The notes under the pieces are model-generated. The model did not search any database, was not told the DNA's origin, and saw only the letters and a program-made list of their open reading frames with translations. Below, piece after piece: positions 1-12,151 of a DNA stretch of 64,000 nt. Source of the stretch: Rhinopithecus roxellana (Eukaryota > Chordata > Mammalia > Primates > Cercopithecidae); assembly GCF_007565055.1 (NCBI RefSeq), contig NC_044553.1, forward strand, positions 39,571,916 to 39,635,915. Direction: 5' to 3'. Position 1 is the first letter of the stretch, and each line of letters opens with the position of its first letter. The translations under genes and the position numbers were made by a program.

Positions 1-85
1 GCTGAGACAGTGCCACTGCACTCCAGCCTGGGCAACAAAGTGAGACTCCATCTCAATTTTCTTAAAATTAAAAAAAAAAAAAAAA
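1..85 (+). mobile_element. Alu 3' end, cut by the window start
   Basis: Right-arm end (gccactgcactccagcctgg) followed by an A-rich tail. Confidence 0.95.
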
Positions 86-702
86 GTGGATCAGCATTCT
101 GTAAACATATTCTACTTGAATGTTGTTACCATATTGTTCTATTACATCAAGATGGTTAACTGTTTGGTTTAAATTCTCCACAGCTTTACTCATTTTTGGA
201 CTTCACCTATCAATAATTGAGAGAAGTCAATAATCTCCCATTCTGACAGCAAATTTGCCTCTTCTTGTGGTTTCTGTTGATTTTTGCTATATATCTTTTG
301 AGGCTATGTCATTAAGTACATAGAAGTTTAGCACTATTACATATTCCTGGTGAATAAAATCTGTTCTCTTTAAAGATGGGATTTCATTCTGTTGCCCAGG
401 CTAAAGTGTGGTGGTACAATCGTATCTCACTGTAGCCTCAAACTCCTGGGCTCAAGAGATCCTCCTGCCTCAGTCTCCTAGGATTACAGGCAGACACCAT
501 GCACAGTGAATAAAATCTTTATCATTGCAAAGTCACTCTATTTCCTTCTAGCACTGTTTTTGGCCTCAAAGTCTATTTTGTTCAATACCCGCACAGTGCT
601 GCCAGTTTTGTCCTAGCTAGCATGTCTTTTCTAAACTTTTTTTTTCAAACTTTTTGTACCTCTATATTTTAGGAATGCTTCTTTTAAAAGTATATACCTG
701 AA
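86..702 (-). mobile_element. Old L1 fragment (antisense), split by an Alu monomer
   Basis: Blocks like acctatcaataattgagagaa, tctcccattctgac and ctcaaagtctattttg match the antisense of L1 ORF2 as I recall it. Diverged. Confidence 0.6.
373..500 (-). mobile_element. Alu left monomer (FLAM/AluJ type)
   Basis: A monomer of about 130 bases in antisense. The site repeat gtgaataaaatct occurs on both sides (353-365, 506-518). It split an older L1. Confidence 0.85.
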
Positions 703-1073
703 ACTTTTTTTTTCTTTTTTCGACTTTTATTTGAGAATCGGGGGGTGCATGTGCAGGTCTGTGCACAAGTACATAATAAAGGAATATTGTGTGATGCTGA
801 GGTTTGGAGTATGAATGAATCCATCACCTCAGTAGTGCACATAGCCGCCAATTGGTAGTTTTTTCAACCATTACGCTCTCTTGTATTCCCCCGTGTCTAC
901 TGTTCCCATTTATGACCATGTGCAACCAATGTTTAGCTCCCACTTGTAAGTGAGAACATGTATTTGGTTTTCTGTTTTTGCATTACTTAGGATAATGTTT
1001 TCCAGCTGCGTCCAGGTTGCTGCAAAGGGCATGATGTCATTCTCTTTTATGACTGGGTAGTATTCCATGGTTA
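703..1073 (-). mobile_element. L1 3' end, antisense
   Basis: T run, then gcatgtgcaggtctgtgcac, tcccacttgtaagtgagaac, gactgggtagtattccatgg: the L1 3' UTR and ORF2 end in reverse. The site atac/tctgaa is roughly duplicated, so it is a later insert in the older L1. Confidence 0.85.
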
Positions 1074-1419
1074 TATCTGAATTTTTTTAACCAGTCTAAC
1101 AATCTAAGTCTTTTAGCTGCAGCATTTAGTCCATTTTTAATTATTTCTATCTTATTTTGTTATTTTGGTTGTCCTGCTTTTCAAAATTTCTTTTTCTCCC
1201 TCTTTCTTGCCATATTTTGATTTTTTTCAATCCATTTTCCTCTCCACTAGTTTGAAAGGTTTACTTTGTTACTATTCTGTTATATAATTAACATAATGTA
1301 ACTAGGTAACACTAACTCAAAACACCCCTCCCAATTTATCCTCTGTTATCCAATACTTTAGTTCTACCTTTTGTGTGTGGGGTATGGTAGGGGGCTAGAG
1401 ATTCATTTTATATTTTAAA
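1074..1419 (-). mobile_element. Old L1 remnant, continued
   Basis: gtcttttagctgcagcattta resembles reversed L1 ORF2. The rest has decayed beyond naming. Confidence 0.4.
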
Positions 1420-2365
1420 CTTTTTATCTAATTTTAGACTAACAGAAAAGTTGCAAGAATAGTACAAAAAATTCCCTTCACTCAGATTCCCTAAATATTA
1501 ACATTTAACCACATTCCCTTTTATCACTCTCTCACTCTTTTACACACACACACATATATATATACACACACACATTACTTTTTCAGAACTTTTTGAGAGT
1601 AAATTTCAAACACAATGCCCCTTTTATCTAAATATTTCAGTGTGCATTTCCTAAAATACATGGACATTACCTTATGTAAGTACAGTATAATGAACAAAAT
1701 GAGAAAATTAGCAATGATACAACCCTGTAATATAACCTGCAGATCTAAATCAGTCTTTGCCAGCTGGCCTAACAGTGTGCTCTACAAAAAATAATTAATT
1801 TTTATGGTCCAGGATTCAATCCAGGATCATGCATTGAATTTAGCTATCATGTCTCATTAGTCTCCTTTAACATGAACAGTTCTTCATTCTTCTTTGTCTT
1901 TTGTGACCTTGACTTTTTGAAGAGTCCCTCAATTTGTGTCTCTATGATATTACCTCATGATTAGATTTTGGCAGAAATACCAGAGAAGTGGTGTCGCACT
2001 CTTCTAAGTGTGTCATATCCAAAGCTATGTGATATTGATTGGTCCAAATATTGGTACTATCAATTGTGATCACTTGGTTAAGGTAATGTCTGCCAGGTTT
2101 CTTGACTGTAATGATAACTATCTTTCCCTTTGTAATTAATACATGTCTTGTGGGGAATTCTATCTTTTACCAGATCAATATACTATTATTATTTTAATTA
2201 ATCAAATTTTACCTACATTTGCCCACATTTTACTAACTTCTTAGTTCATTTCTTCTTGTATCTTAGATCTTCTAACTGGGATCGCTTTCCTTCTGCCTAA
2301 ACTATATCCTTTAATATTTAATATTTCCTCTAGTGAGGGCTCACTGGCAACAGCAGATTCTTATA
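1420..2365 (-). mobile_element. Old L1 3' UTR (L1ME type), antisense
   Basis: Contains gtctcattagtctcctttaa, cctcatgattagattttggc and cttggttaaggtaatgtctg, the L1ME 3' UTR series. The plus-strand stretch at 34420-34540 is a related copy. A CA/TA repeat sits at 1541-1575. Confidence 0.65.
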
Positions 2366-2370
2366 AGCTT

Positions 2371-2672
2371 TTTTTTTTTTTTTTTTTTTTTGGAGACAGT
2401 CTCACTCTATCCTCCAGGCTGGAGTGCAGTGGCACGATCTCAGCTCACTGTAACCTCCGCCACCCAGGTTCAAGCAATTCTCATGACTCAGCCTCCCATG
2501 TAGCTGGGATTATTGGCATGCGCACGATGCCCAGCTAATTTTTGTATTTTAAGTAGAGAGAGGGTTTTGCCATGTTGGCCAGGCTAGTCTCAAACTCTTA
2601 GCCTCAGGTGATCCACCTGCCTCAGCCTCCCAAAGTACTAGGACTACAGGTGTGAGCTACCACACCTGGCCG
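2371..2672 (-). mobile_element. Alu, full length
   Basis: Starts with a T run and ggagacagtctcactctatc; ends accacacctggcc. Antisense on the plus strand. Confidence 0.95.
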
Positions 2673-2689
2673 CTCATAAGTTTTCAATT

Positions 2690-3840
2690 GTCTGAAAATG
2701 CTTCCAACTTTAATTCATTCTAGAAAGATATTTTAACCGGATATATAATTCTAAGTTAATAGTTTCCATTCTAAGAACACTGAAGATATTATTCCACTGT
2801 GTTCTGGCTTTTATAACTGCAGCTGGAAAGTGAGCTATCAGATTAACTGCTGTTTCTTCAAGGGCAATCTCTTAATCTCTCTGTTTGAAGTTTCCTCTGT
2901 CTTTGATATCATTATGATGTGCTTAGGAGTAGATTTCTTTTTATTTATCCTAACTGGGATTTTCTGTGGGTTAGTCATTTTCACAAGTTCTAAAACTTTT
3001 TAGTAATGATCTCTTGGAATATTATGTCTGCTTCATTCTCTCTCTTCTCTCCTTTATGAATTTTCATTAGATTAAAATTAGACATGATTACTCTATCCTT
3101 CTCTCTTAATTACTATTTCAAATGCTCTATCTTTGGGTCTTATCTTGCATTTTGGGCAATTTCTTCACATCTATCTTCTAGCTTATCAGTTTTCTCTTCA
3201 GTTGTGCCAAATCTGCTGTTAATTTATTTTGGCATTCTTAGCAGGTATGACTCTGCTATCTGTCATTTCTCCTAGCTCCTTCTATTTTGTTTCACTGGGG
3301 GACTTGTGATTTCTGATTGTGAGTCAATACTTCTTGTAACTTTTCTGATGGGACTCCACTGAGGCCTAGACTGAAGGTGGGTCCTCCAAAGTAGATTTGC
3401 AGTTGCTTCTGTCAGGTGCCTAGGCCACTACCGGCCCAGGATCAATTTAAGCTATATTTTCTTTACGTAGTTTTTTGAGACCTTCCAGGAACTATGAAAT
3501 CAGTCTGGGAATGAATATGTGTGAGAGTCAGTTTGCTGTTATAAATTTTTAGGGAGCTAGTTTTCTGCCTCCACTTGGCACCAAAGTATGGGTCAGGTTA
3601 AGTTTTCTTTATACTCTTGGAGCGGGTGGTAGGCAAATTGATTAATAGCTCCCCACTTAGGGTCTCAGATTTAGGCAGGAGTCTTTGTGTTCCCCTGTTT
3701 ATATGAGTCTTGTGCTTTGTCTTTGTCTTCTGTAGCTCACTTTGCTATGAAACCCAAAGCTCAAGGTCACTGGGTTCAGCAAATGCCTTTAAGGTGGAGC
3801 AGAACTATCAAATAAATATGTCTTACCAGTAACTTCTAAA
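2690..3840 (-). mobile_element. Probable old L1-like sequence
   Basis: T-rich, with ttctagaaagatattttaacc, cactgtgttctggctttta and tttctgtgggttagtca style blocks seen in reversed L1M internal DNA. The match weakens after about 3480. A 63-codon frame at 3084-3275 lacks any known domain. Confidence 0.4.
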
Positions 3841-3850
3841 GCTCATTTAA

Positions 3851-4146
3851 GGCCAGGCACAGTGGCTCATGCCTGTAATCCCAGCACTTTAGAAGGCCAA
3901 GGCAGGCAGATCACCTGAGGTCAGGAGTTTGAGATCAGCCTGGCCAACATGGTGAAACCCCATCTCTACTAAAAATACAAAAATTAGCTGGACGCTACTC
4001 GGGAGGCTGAGGCTGGAGAACAGCTTGAACCCAGGAGGTGGAGGTTGCGGTGAGCCGAGATCACATCACTGCACTCCAGACCAGGCGACAGAGAGAGACT
4101 CTGTCTCAAAAAGAAAAACAGGAAAAAACAAAAAACAAAACAAAAA
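3851..4146 (+). mobile_element. Alu, near full length
   Basis: ggccaggcacagtggctcat to an A-rich tail. Target repeat ctcatttaa on both sides. A short deletion lies between the arms (gctggacgctactcgg). Confidence 0.95.
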
Positions 4147-4504
4147 CTCATTTAATCTCCACCTACCCCGAATAGTGAAACTGTAGTATTTATAGCTATC
4201 ATCCAATCAACAAAGTTGACAAGCACTGGTTAGAAAGTAAAAATAACAGAATTACAAGAACTGGATGGAAGTAACTTCTGGACAAGTTCCATACATTGTA
4301 AGTACTATTCCTCCAAGATGATGTTAATAACTTCTAGACATCTCAAATAGGAAAATAGTAGACTCAAATTTTAGGTAAGACTCATAGTGAAGTGATATAT
4401 GTGATATAACATTAGTCATGACTTTCTTGATTAGGAGAAGCTTGACATTTGGGGAAAGGTCACAAGGGTAAAGATGAAAGATGGTGATGCAGAAATCAAT
4501 GAGT

Positions 4505-4985
4505 TCTTTTTAAAAAATCCAGTTCGTATGCCAACATTCAGAATAGGGTTATTCATAACAGCCAAAAGGCGAAACAACTCAAATATCCATCAATCAACCA
4601 ATGGATAAACAAAATACGGTATCTCCATATAATGGACTATTATTCAGCCATATAAAAGAATAAGTATTGACACATGCTACAACATGGATGGATTTTGGAA
4701 GAAGCCAGTCACAAAAGACCATATATGATATGATTCCATCTATATGAAATGTCCAGAACAGGCAAATCAGCCAGAAAACAGATTTATGGTTGCTTAGGGC
4801 TAGGGAAATTGACACATAGGTAACAATAAGTAAAGGGTGCTGGGTTTCTTTTTGAGGTCATGGAAGTATTTTAAACCAACTATGGTGATGGTTGCACATA
4901 TCTGTGAATATACTTAAAGCCACTTCATGGTACACTTTAAATGAGTATGATATGTGAATTATATCTCAACAAGGCTTTTAAAAAG
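4505..4985 (+). mobile_element. L1M 3' end, sense
   Basis: ttattcataacagccaaaag, tccatcaatcaaccaatgga, gactattattcagccatataa, ggtgatggttgcacat and gaattatatctcaacaaggc run in the order of an L1M 3' end. Confidence 0.85.
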
Positions 4986-5235
4986 ACTAGCAATGTTTCA
5001 TTAGAAGAAATCAGGGTTTAAATTAGAATTATCATTTTGCCTTTTACAAAACCACCATTAGAAAAAAAGAGGCTGGGACAGGGGAGGAGGAATCATGCAT
5101 CTAAAATTAGGACCCATGGCTTAGGAAAATTACACCTCAAATATTCATAAAGAAAATCATGAGGATCAAGCTTTCTGTAAACCAAACTCTCTGCCCATCT
5201 AGCTCTTGGCCCTTGGACTAATAAATAAGTTACAG

Positions 5236-5540
5236 GGCTGGATGCGGTGGCTCATACCTCACACCTGTAATCCCAGCACTTTGGGAGGCCAAGGTGGGCA
5301 GATCATCTGAGGTCAGGAGTTCAAGACCAGCCTGGCCAACATGGCAAAACCCTCTCTCTACTAAAAATACAAAATTAGCTGGGCATGGTAGTGTGTACCT
5401 GTAGTCCCAACTACTCAGGAGGCTGAGGCAGGAAAATCGCCTGAACCCAGGAGGTAGAGGTTGCAGTGAGCTGCGATCGTATGCCTTTGCACTCCAGCCT
5501 GGGCAACAAGAGTGAAACTCCGTTTCAAAAAAAAAAAAAG
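5236..5540 (+). mobile_element. Alu, full length
   Basis: gggctggatgcggtggctca to a poly-A tail. Target repeat aagttaca on both sides. Confidence 0.95.
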
Positions 5541-5749
5541 TTACAGAAAAAGTTTTCTTTTCAAATCATAAAGTCACTTATTTTATATTATATCATGTCT
5601 CACACATCCAATATAGTATCAAAGTAGTATATCCAGAAAAGACAAGAAATAGATTCTTTTCTTACAGGAGTAGAGAATCTGTTTTTACACAAGTGGCTAT
5701 AGATCCGGAGAAAAAAGGCAACTGAGTTGAATAAATGCCATTTAAATTA

Positions 5750-6215
5750 AGGCCTTAATTAAGAATACCAAAATGAATAGCATGGCTCTTTCTACAAGGA
5801 CCTCAAATCCTAGTGGGTAAAGGCAAGCAAGAGAGACCTTTATAGAACAATGTGATTTGAGCTACAATAAGGAAAGCAGAAGGGGGGAGTGTGTATCTAA
5901 GAAGACATGCTAGAGATCTGCCTGTGAGAAGTGAGTAAGAGCTGGCTAGGGAAGAAGAGCAATCTACAAACCCCAGGAGGGAGAATCTGAGCAAAGCCAG
6001 GAGAGACAGCCAGCCTGGCATGGAAACGGCTGGATGTGGAGTGTGCAAAGCAATGAGAAAGAAGCTCAACAGGAAGTCAGGGGTCAGTCACGAAGCCCTT
6101 TCATGTCATGTCATGTCATGCCAAGTAAGGTGTTGGGTCTGCTTCTGAAGGCAGTGGGGAGTCCTGAAACATTTCTGTAAGGGCATGATATGATCCCTTA
6201 TAGCTTTAACTTCCA
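5750..6215 (-). mobile_element. L2 fragment, antisense
   Basis: Purine-rich text with gaccaggaggg-like motifs and gggcatgatatgatcccttat, as in reversed L2. A small (TCATG)n tract lies at 6102-6120. Confidence 0.5.
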
Positions 6216-6513
6216 TGAGTTTCTGATCTTGTGGGGCCACATCTGCATCACAGTCAGTAATCTCATCTATCCAACCCTCTCTCTTTCTCTCTCTATCTCT
6301 GTCACACACACCACAAAATCACTATGCACCAGGGATTAGAATCCATATTTCTTTATTCTCAGTTTGAGATTCTCCTTTGGTAATATATGTCTTTGATAAT
6401 TATATTTCTGATAATATTGAGAGAGAGACTTAAAGTATATTGCTTCTTCAAACAATCTACAAATCTAAAACACAATTCAACTGCCATCCCACTAAAACTT
6501 ATTCTGAACTTAC

Positions 6514-6620
6514 AGGTATTGTGCAGCTGTCTGCATCTCGGGATGTAAATCCAACATTGCCTAAGTGAAGGATGCCAGCAAGTATTCGGAAAATTCCCAT
6601 TTGATGAGATTCACTAATTC
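6514..6620 (-). CDS. MYO5A: MYO5A exon 9: upper 50-kDa region
   Basis: This exon has 107 bases, starting in phase 1 and ending on a codon boundary, about residues 316-351. It encodes GISESHQMGIFRILAGILHL then GNVGFTSRDADSCTIP. ILAGILHLGN is a myosin-head signature. The acceptor is gtttcag and the donor is the consensus gtaagt. This is the last exon in the window; intron 9 runs off at base 1. Confidence 0.97.
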
Positions 6621-6894
6621 CTGAAACGAGAGTGAATGAACAAGTGATTAATTTCAGAATAGCAACTAAACAATTATAGCAGACAATTTTAAGCCTATTG
6701 TTAATTCCTGAATATTGCCAGATGTTGTGCATATTATAATGTGTCATAGCTAACAACACGTTCATCTTTGTTGACATTAACACATTAGGTAGTTTAGCAT
6801 CATGGATGGATAACATGGCTGCTGACTGGCTGATTTGGCTTGAGACCTGGCTCTGGTACGGACCTATCATCTCAAATGGACAGGTAACTTCAGT

Positions 6895-7045
6895 ATTCTA
6901 TGCTTCCATTTTCTCATTTGAGATATGAAAATAATAGTGACTATTTCAAAGTATGTGAAAATTAAATGAGATAATGCACATAGCATACTTAATACACAAT
7001 GTGACACACAGTAAGTGCTAAACAAATTATTGTCATCATTGTCAC
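6895..7045 (+). mobile_element. MIR
   Basis: tccattttctcatttgagat, aaattaaatgagataatgca and cacacagtaagtgctaaaca, the MIR 3' half. Confidence 0.75.
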
Positions 7046-7506
7046 ACACTGGGTTTAAAAGTAATAGTATTACCATTTCTATTTATCTCTGCTCCAAATA
7101 CAGCCCAATAAAGCTGTTACTTCTTAAGGCTGTTTAAAAAGTAATTATTTAATTACTTCTTTAAACTACAGACCAAGTATTAAGTCAAAGAGACACCAAG
7201 ATTAGAAGCGTTTGGGCTGGTGCTATATCCCAGCCTGATGAGTATGGGTCCAAATACAGCATCAGAGCAGAACTTGAAGGATAAGGCAGGATGAGAAAGC
7301 TGGACAGCTTTCGGCTTTTATCAGATCTGGCTTCATTTTTAAATAACATAAGAATCTCACGAAAATTAGATATAATTGCATGCAAATAGAAGCAGTGAAA
7401 TCATTTCCAAATATGTAATCTAAGAAAGGATAATTCTGTACTGACCCTATAATTATTATTATTTTTATTTATTTATTTATTTTTTTACCATCTCCTGCAT
7501 TATGAC

Positions 7507-7594
7507 TTTTTCTTTTTTGTTTTTTGACACACAGTCTCACTCTGTCACCCAGGCTGGAGTGCAGTGGTGTGATCTCAGCTCACTGAAACTTCTG
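7507..7594 (-). mobile_element. Alu fragment
   Basis: Only the tail and end of the right arm (cacccaggctggagtgcagt) remain. It follows an ATTT-rich simple repeat (7450-7485). Confidence 0.9.
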
Positions 7595-7650
7595 TATGGC
7601 TTTTTCAAATTCACAATTTACTGTTTACAGATTTAGCCCGAGAAGAAATG

Positions 7651-7800
7651 CAGTGATTGTCAAACTTTTAATATGCATATGAATCACCAATAGATTTTGA
7701 CAAAATGCAGATTGTTTCAGTAGGTCTGAGAAGGGATTCAGGATTCTGCATTTCTAGCAAGGCCCACAGTGGTCCTGGTCCACACTGTAATTAGCAGTGC
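7651..7800 (+). mobile_element. MER5A-like hAT DNA transposon fragment
   Basis: The motif order cagtgattgtcaaacttttaa, catatgaatcacc, cagtaggtctgagaaggg, ttctgcatttctagcaagg is that of MER5A/B. The right end has decayed. Confidence 0.7.
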
Positions 7801-8227
7801 TTTTAAATTACGTTAACTCACGTGAGGGTACTACTCAAAATGCCATCGTATGATTTTAGAGTTATTTATATTCTGAGGTTTTTTTTTCTTTAAGTTGTAG
7901 ATGACAAGTTCTAAAGATTAATTTATTCACATGTAGGCCCAACATTTTTTAAATCCCAGAAACAAGATAGTGACATCTGAGCTGCTTCAGAAGTGTTGGA
8001 ACAGAAAAAAAAAATGCTGGAATAAACTACATGTAATGTAATATTCTGTCATGATGCCAACTCAGCCACATTTCCCAGCCACAGAAAGACCCCCAAAACC
8101 AAACAAACAAACCAAAAGCTCCTACAAAATGCGAGCTTGTAGAGGAGCCCATTTCACTTAGCTTCAGGTTTCAGATTTTATAAAAATTTAAGCAAAGAAT
8201 TACGAGTAGCCCTCCCCTGATGCCCCA

Positions 8228-8430
8228 AATATATATTTTGAACAGTTTTATTGAAGTCTAATTTGCATACTATAAAATTCACCCATTTTGAGTGTGCAAT
8301 TCAATGTTTTAGTAAATTTACAAAGTTGCACAACCATTACCACAATCTAATTTTAGAACAGTTCTATCACTCCAAAAAGAAACCTCCTGCCCATTTGCTG
8401 TCTAAATGTGTTCTATGTGGAATATTAAAT
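8228..8430. mobile_element. Old L1 3' UTR fragment
   Basis: cataaaattcacccatttt, gtgcaattcaatgttttag and tgcacaaccattaccaca are a common L1M 3' UTR block. Confidence 0.6.
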
Positions 8431-8540
8431 CTTTTAGCAATACTCGCCACTTAATATAAAGTCAAGCCAATATTCTAAACAAAGGTTGCTTGAGTAAAAA
8501 AGCTATTCCTCAGAAGAGCTCAAGAATAAAGTGACATTAC

Positions 8541-8648
8541 CTAGCAAAGTGCAGGCCTGCCTGGTGTGTGCCATCTCCTTTGCATCATCCACTCCTTCAA
8601 TCACAGGACTGCCTCCTTGTTGCGTGTAATTAAAGTCATCTGCATTTC
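8541..8648 (-). CDS. MYO5A: MYO5A exon 8: upper 50-kDa region
   Basis: This exon has 108 bases, phase 1 at both ends, about residues 280-316. It encodes (G)NADDFNYTQQGGSPVIEG then VDDAKEMAHTRQACTLL. The second half is the conserved VDDA..F/M..TRQA..LLG block of class V myosins. The acceptor is cgttacag and the donor is gtaatg. The tract DDFNYTQQ differs at one or two positions from the human protein as I remember it. Confidence 0.96.
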
Positions 8649-9302
8649 CTGTAACGAAGAAAAATAAAAGTTTTCTGGTTTATGAAAAAGCCTTGACTTC
8701 TACCTTTATGTCCACTCTGAATCAGAGGTGGCAATGGCACAGTTGAGTGTACAAGGTCTGGAGTTTGACTGCCTGTGTTTTCAATTGTATTTTAATAAAA
8801 AACTAAAAATTAAATAAAATTTAATTAAATGGGGTAAAATATTTATAGTTTATTTATGTTAATTGGTAAAATAAATAGTCCTTTCCTAAAGGTTTTATTC
8901 CAACCTACACACTAGAATAATTTCCTCAAATCCTTTACTCCCCTCATAAGAAACCCTACTGGCCTCTAACAAATCAACTCCTTTAAATTTTCTTTTCTTT
9001 TAATCAAGGCAAATATCAAACATATATAAAAGTAGAGAGACTAATATAATGAGCCTGTAGGTACTCATTACTCATCTTAAACAGCCATCTAAAATCACCT
9101 CCAGGCCAATACTGTTCCATTTATACAGCTACTTACTCCTTCTCTACCCCATGGGTTATTTTGAAGCCAACTGCTGACTTTTTATCATATTATCCATAAG
9201 TATTTCAGCATGAGATAAGCTCCTTTTTAACAAGTAAATTTAGGAACTTGGAAATTAACAGAAAACAATACCAGAACAATAAATTTAATGCCATATTCAT
9301 AC
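8649..9302 (-). other. MYO5A intron 7
   Basis: Short intron with an AT-rich stretch (8780-8880) and one old L1 piece. Confidence 0.9.
8998..9185. mobile_element. Old L1 fragment
   Basis: tatcaaacatatataaaagt, actaatataatgagcctgta and tactcattactcatcttaaac match a widespread L1M block. Confidence 0.55.
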
Positions 9303-9384
9303 CTAATCGTAGCATTTTAAATTCAGGTAACTTTGCTGAGGCACAAAGCTGATAGAAGATATGATAGTTTCTCTCCTCTTCTGC
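9303..9384 (-). CDS. MYO5A: MYO5A exon 7: upper 50-kDa region
   Basis: This exon has 82 bases, phase 0 at the start and phase 1 at the end, about residues 253-280. It encodes AEEERNYHIFYQLCASAK then LPEFKMLRL plus the first base of a Gly codon. ERNYHIFYQL is a signature of the myosin upper 50-kDa subdomain. The acceptor is tcttatttcaaag and the donor is gtatga. Confidence 0.97.
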
Positions 9385-11603
9385 CTTTGAAATAAGAAGA
9401 GTTTTCAATTACAGCATTTTAATCTAAAATTCAGAAAATTCTATCATAAAATCAGAAAGTTCTATCATAAAATAAGATTTTAATATTTAATTATCTCGGT
9501 TAAATAAATTATACTTTCCAATATTTCCTAATACTTATTTCTGATTATTATTTCTTCTGATTTATAGCCTATATGCATATATATGAATATGTGTGTGTTG
9601 GTCAAATTCAACATAAAATATCGGATAGTAAGTAATGCTTTCTGAACTAGTGAACAGCTTGATGTATGTCCACAATCATAAGATAATCAGTGCTTTTGGG
9701 GGGAAACTAAAACCATTTTTTTTTTTTTTCAATACTCAATACTATTTTCTAATGGTACCTCTTAGATTCACAGACTTCCAAATGCTTTGAAAAAAGAATA
9801 ATCCCATTCTTGCCATATTGTAAACTGGACCATCTACTGTGTTGTATATAAGAAAGCCACAAATGTACATCTTCCATATCATTTTAGTTTATACATTTTA
9901 AATCAATAACTTTTATAAAATAGAAAATAAATCACATATAAATTCTAAGATAATTTTTCAGTATTTCCTGAGACTCTTTTCCACATACACATCTAAAAAA
10001 TACAGTTGCAATAATATTGTTCATACACCTAATAGTTTATCACTATATCCTTGATTTTTACAGTATACTCAGTTGGCTAATGAATCTTATTAATAAGGCC
10101 AGGGTCGGGTTTGATGCCCACAGGGGGCTGATGTCTGGAAAAGAAAACCTATTATAGGGACAGAAGCCACTGAACAAATTACCAATATACTAATGACCAC
10201 AAGCATGATTAAACAAGAGATCAGGTGGTTCAGCACACAGAAACTACAAAAGCCTGTGAGTCTGCAGAAATGCTTAGGTCCTCTTTGTACATAAAGGACC
10301 ATACAAGTATGCCTCTTCTGATTGTGTGATTCATTTTGACAAGCCAAACATCCTTGACATTCTATATCTCTGGAGACTGGGAAACTGCTAGAAATGGTTC
10401 AGTGTCTCTAAACAAGACAATAAGGATTGGGCCTTACCATTTTATATTAAGCACTACTGGCCTTTGGTCTCACACTGACCAAGGACCATCTTTCCTCCCC
10501 GCTTACTCACTTACCTATCAATCAAACCTCTACTATTTGAACTCTAACATCTGAATCTTCTCTTAGATCTACCTCTGTTTCACCCATTCTTTCTGCTGGT
10601 TATCAAAGTAGACACTTTTCCAAAAAACCTACACAAATGGCCATCAGTGTAGTAACACTGTACTGTATGTACCTATATATTAAATATAATACTTCATTTG
10701 TATTGCCTTACTATACAAATCAAGTATTATATTTTAGGTGGTGACAAATCAGGCACAGCCCCAAAGTCAAAGCCAGAGCAACTTCAGACTGCTCAAATTA
10801 TCAGACACTTTCAAACCTATGACAGACCTGGGCTATGGAAATTGTGGATGCTGTTACATGGCAGTGTCAGGGGCATTTGAACCTCAATGCAGTGGGCATG
10901 CAGTTGAGGTTAATGAAACCTAAATCTCACAGCATGAGGCAAGCAGTAGGTCTACAGAAGCCCTATACTGAGAGTATGTGATAAATCCATACCTATAGAT
11001 ATATAAATGTATGCCTGTTAGTGATGTAAATATATAGTATCTCCCACTTTCCAATCAAAAGGGATCAAGAGCTTACATGTGAATGTAAACCCTAGACAGA
11101 TGCATCAACTGTTTTTTTGATAGTAGTTCACAATTGGGTTGTGAAGATTTTTTTTAACCCTCACTATTCTATCTAAACAATAATAAATTCTAAGAGAGGA
11201 GAAGAAGGAAGGAAAGAGGACAAGATAATTTTTTTTCCTGAGCCAAGTTCAAACTGTAACTTATTGAAAGCATGGAACAATACCTTCCCTATCATTTGGA
11301 AATATGAGAGACAAGACTAAACTAATAGCACCTGTTCTCAACTTCAACTAAGCTTTCCTGCAAGCACCTGTAGGGAAAAGTCAAACCTAAAAGTGACTAG
11401 CCCCAAAGACTATTAGCGTTTAAGTGGTACTCCCCTGCCTCTAACAGGCACCATTTTCCATGCTTCAGTCCAAGTGTGGTTGGAGGTAATATTGTCATAA
11501 TATGCTCAAAACTGTCTAGAAATAAAATGCATACCAGCAAGCATGGACTCAACAATTATACAGCAATCTAACACAAGTACATTTGTGTATATGGCTGGCT
11601 TAC
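9385..11603 (-). other. MYO5A intron 6
   Basis: No Alu or L1 is visible in these 2.2 kb, which is rare in this window. 10080-10970 is more GC-balanced than its surroundings and may be a decayed repeat; I cannot name it. Frames of 60-85 codons there have no domain. Confidence 0.85.
9428..9474. repeat. Short tandem repeat, 21-23 base unit
   Basis: cagaaa(a/g)ttctatcataaaat occurs twice in a row. Confidence 0.85.
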
Positions 11604-11747
11604 CTGGAATACCACTCTGGATTTCTCTAAAAGATAAGTTCTCATATTGGCACCAATGATTCGATATCTCTTATCAAAACCAATCTCAATATACTTCCCA
11701 AAACGACTGCTATTATCATTCCTGGTTGTTTTAGCGTTTCCAATTGA
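11604..11747 (-). CDS. MYO5A: MYO5A exon 6: switch I exon
   Basis: This exon has 144 bases, exactly 48 codons, phase 0 at both ends, about residues 205-252. It reads SIGNAKTTRNDNSSRFGKY and ends EKSRVVFQ. NDNSSRFGK is switch I, whose Ser and Asn residues contact the gamma-phosphate and Mg. Arg219 pairs with the switch II Glu, which lies outside this window. NMRTYLLEKSRVV is the conserved strand after it. The acceptor is gctttttag and the donor is gtaagc. An Alu (11861-12151) lies about 115 bases upstream. Confidence 0.98.
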
Positions 11748-11860
11748 CTAAAAAGCAAGGGAGAAAATAAGATTTTAGACGTGTAATTAACAACATGACA
11801 TTTACAGAATCTGCTCAGTGAGAGAAAAGATGGAGTAGAACACTGGTCCTTAAAACTGAT

Positions 11861-12151
11861 TTTTTTTTTTTTTTTTTTTTTTGAGACAGAGTCTTGCTCT
11901 GTCACCACGCTGGAGTAGTGTCACAATCTCGGCTCACTGCAACCTCCGCCTCCCAGGTTCAAGCGATTCTCCTGCCTCAGCCTCTGGGATTACAGGCACA
12001 TGCCACCACGCCCAGCTAATTTTTGTATTTTTAGTAGAGACGGGGTTTCACCATGTTGGCCAGGCTGGTCTCAAGCTCCTGACCTTGTGATCCACCCACC
12101 TCGGCCTCCCAAACTGCTGGGATTACAGGCGTGAGCCACTGCACCCAGCCA
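11861..12151 (-). mobile_element. Alu, full length
   Basis: T run 11861-11882, gagacagagtcttgctctgt to gtgagccactgcacccagcc. Target repeat aaaactgatt. It lies about 115 bases upstream of exon 6. Confidence 0.95.

Larger units (their letters stand above)
1..6513 (-). other. MYO5A intron 9 (partial)
   Basis: It holds old L1 pieces, four Alus, an L1M 3' end and L2 DNA. Stretches 4150-4500, 4990-5230 and 5545-5745 show nothing I can name. Confidence 0.9.
6621..8540 (-). other. MYO5A intron 8
   Basis: MIR, Alu fragment, MER5A and an L1 3' fragment. 7050-7440 and 7810-8225 show no recognisable element. Confidence 0.9.

Noticed and set aside
3084..3275. 63-codon serine-rich frame
   Set aside because: T-rich chance frame in an L1-like stretch with no domain or splice context.
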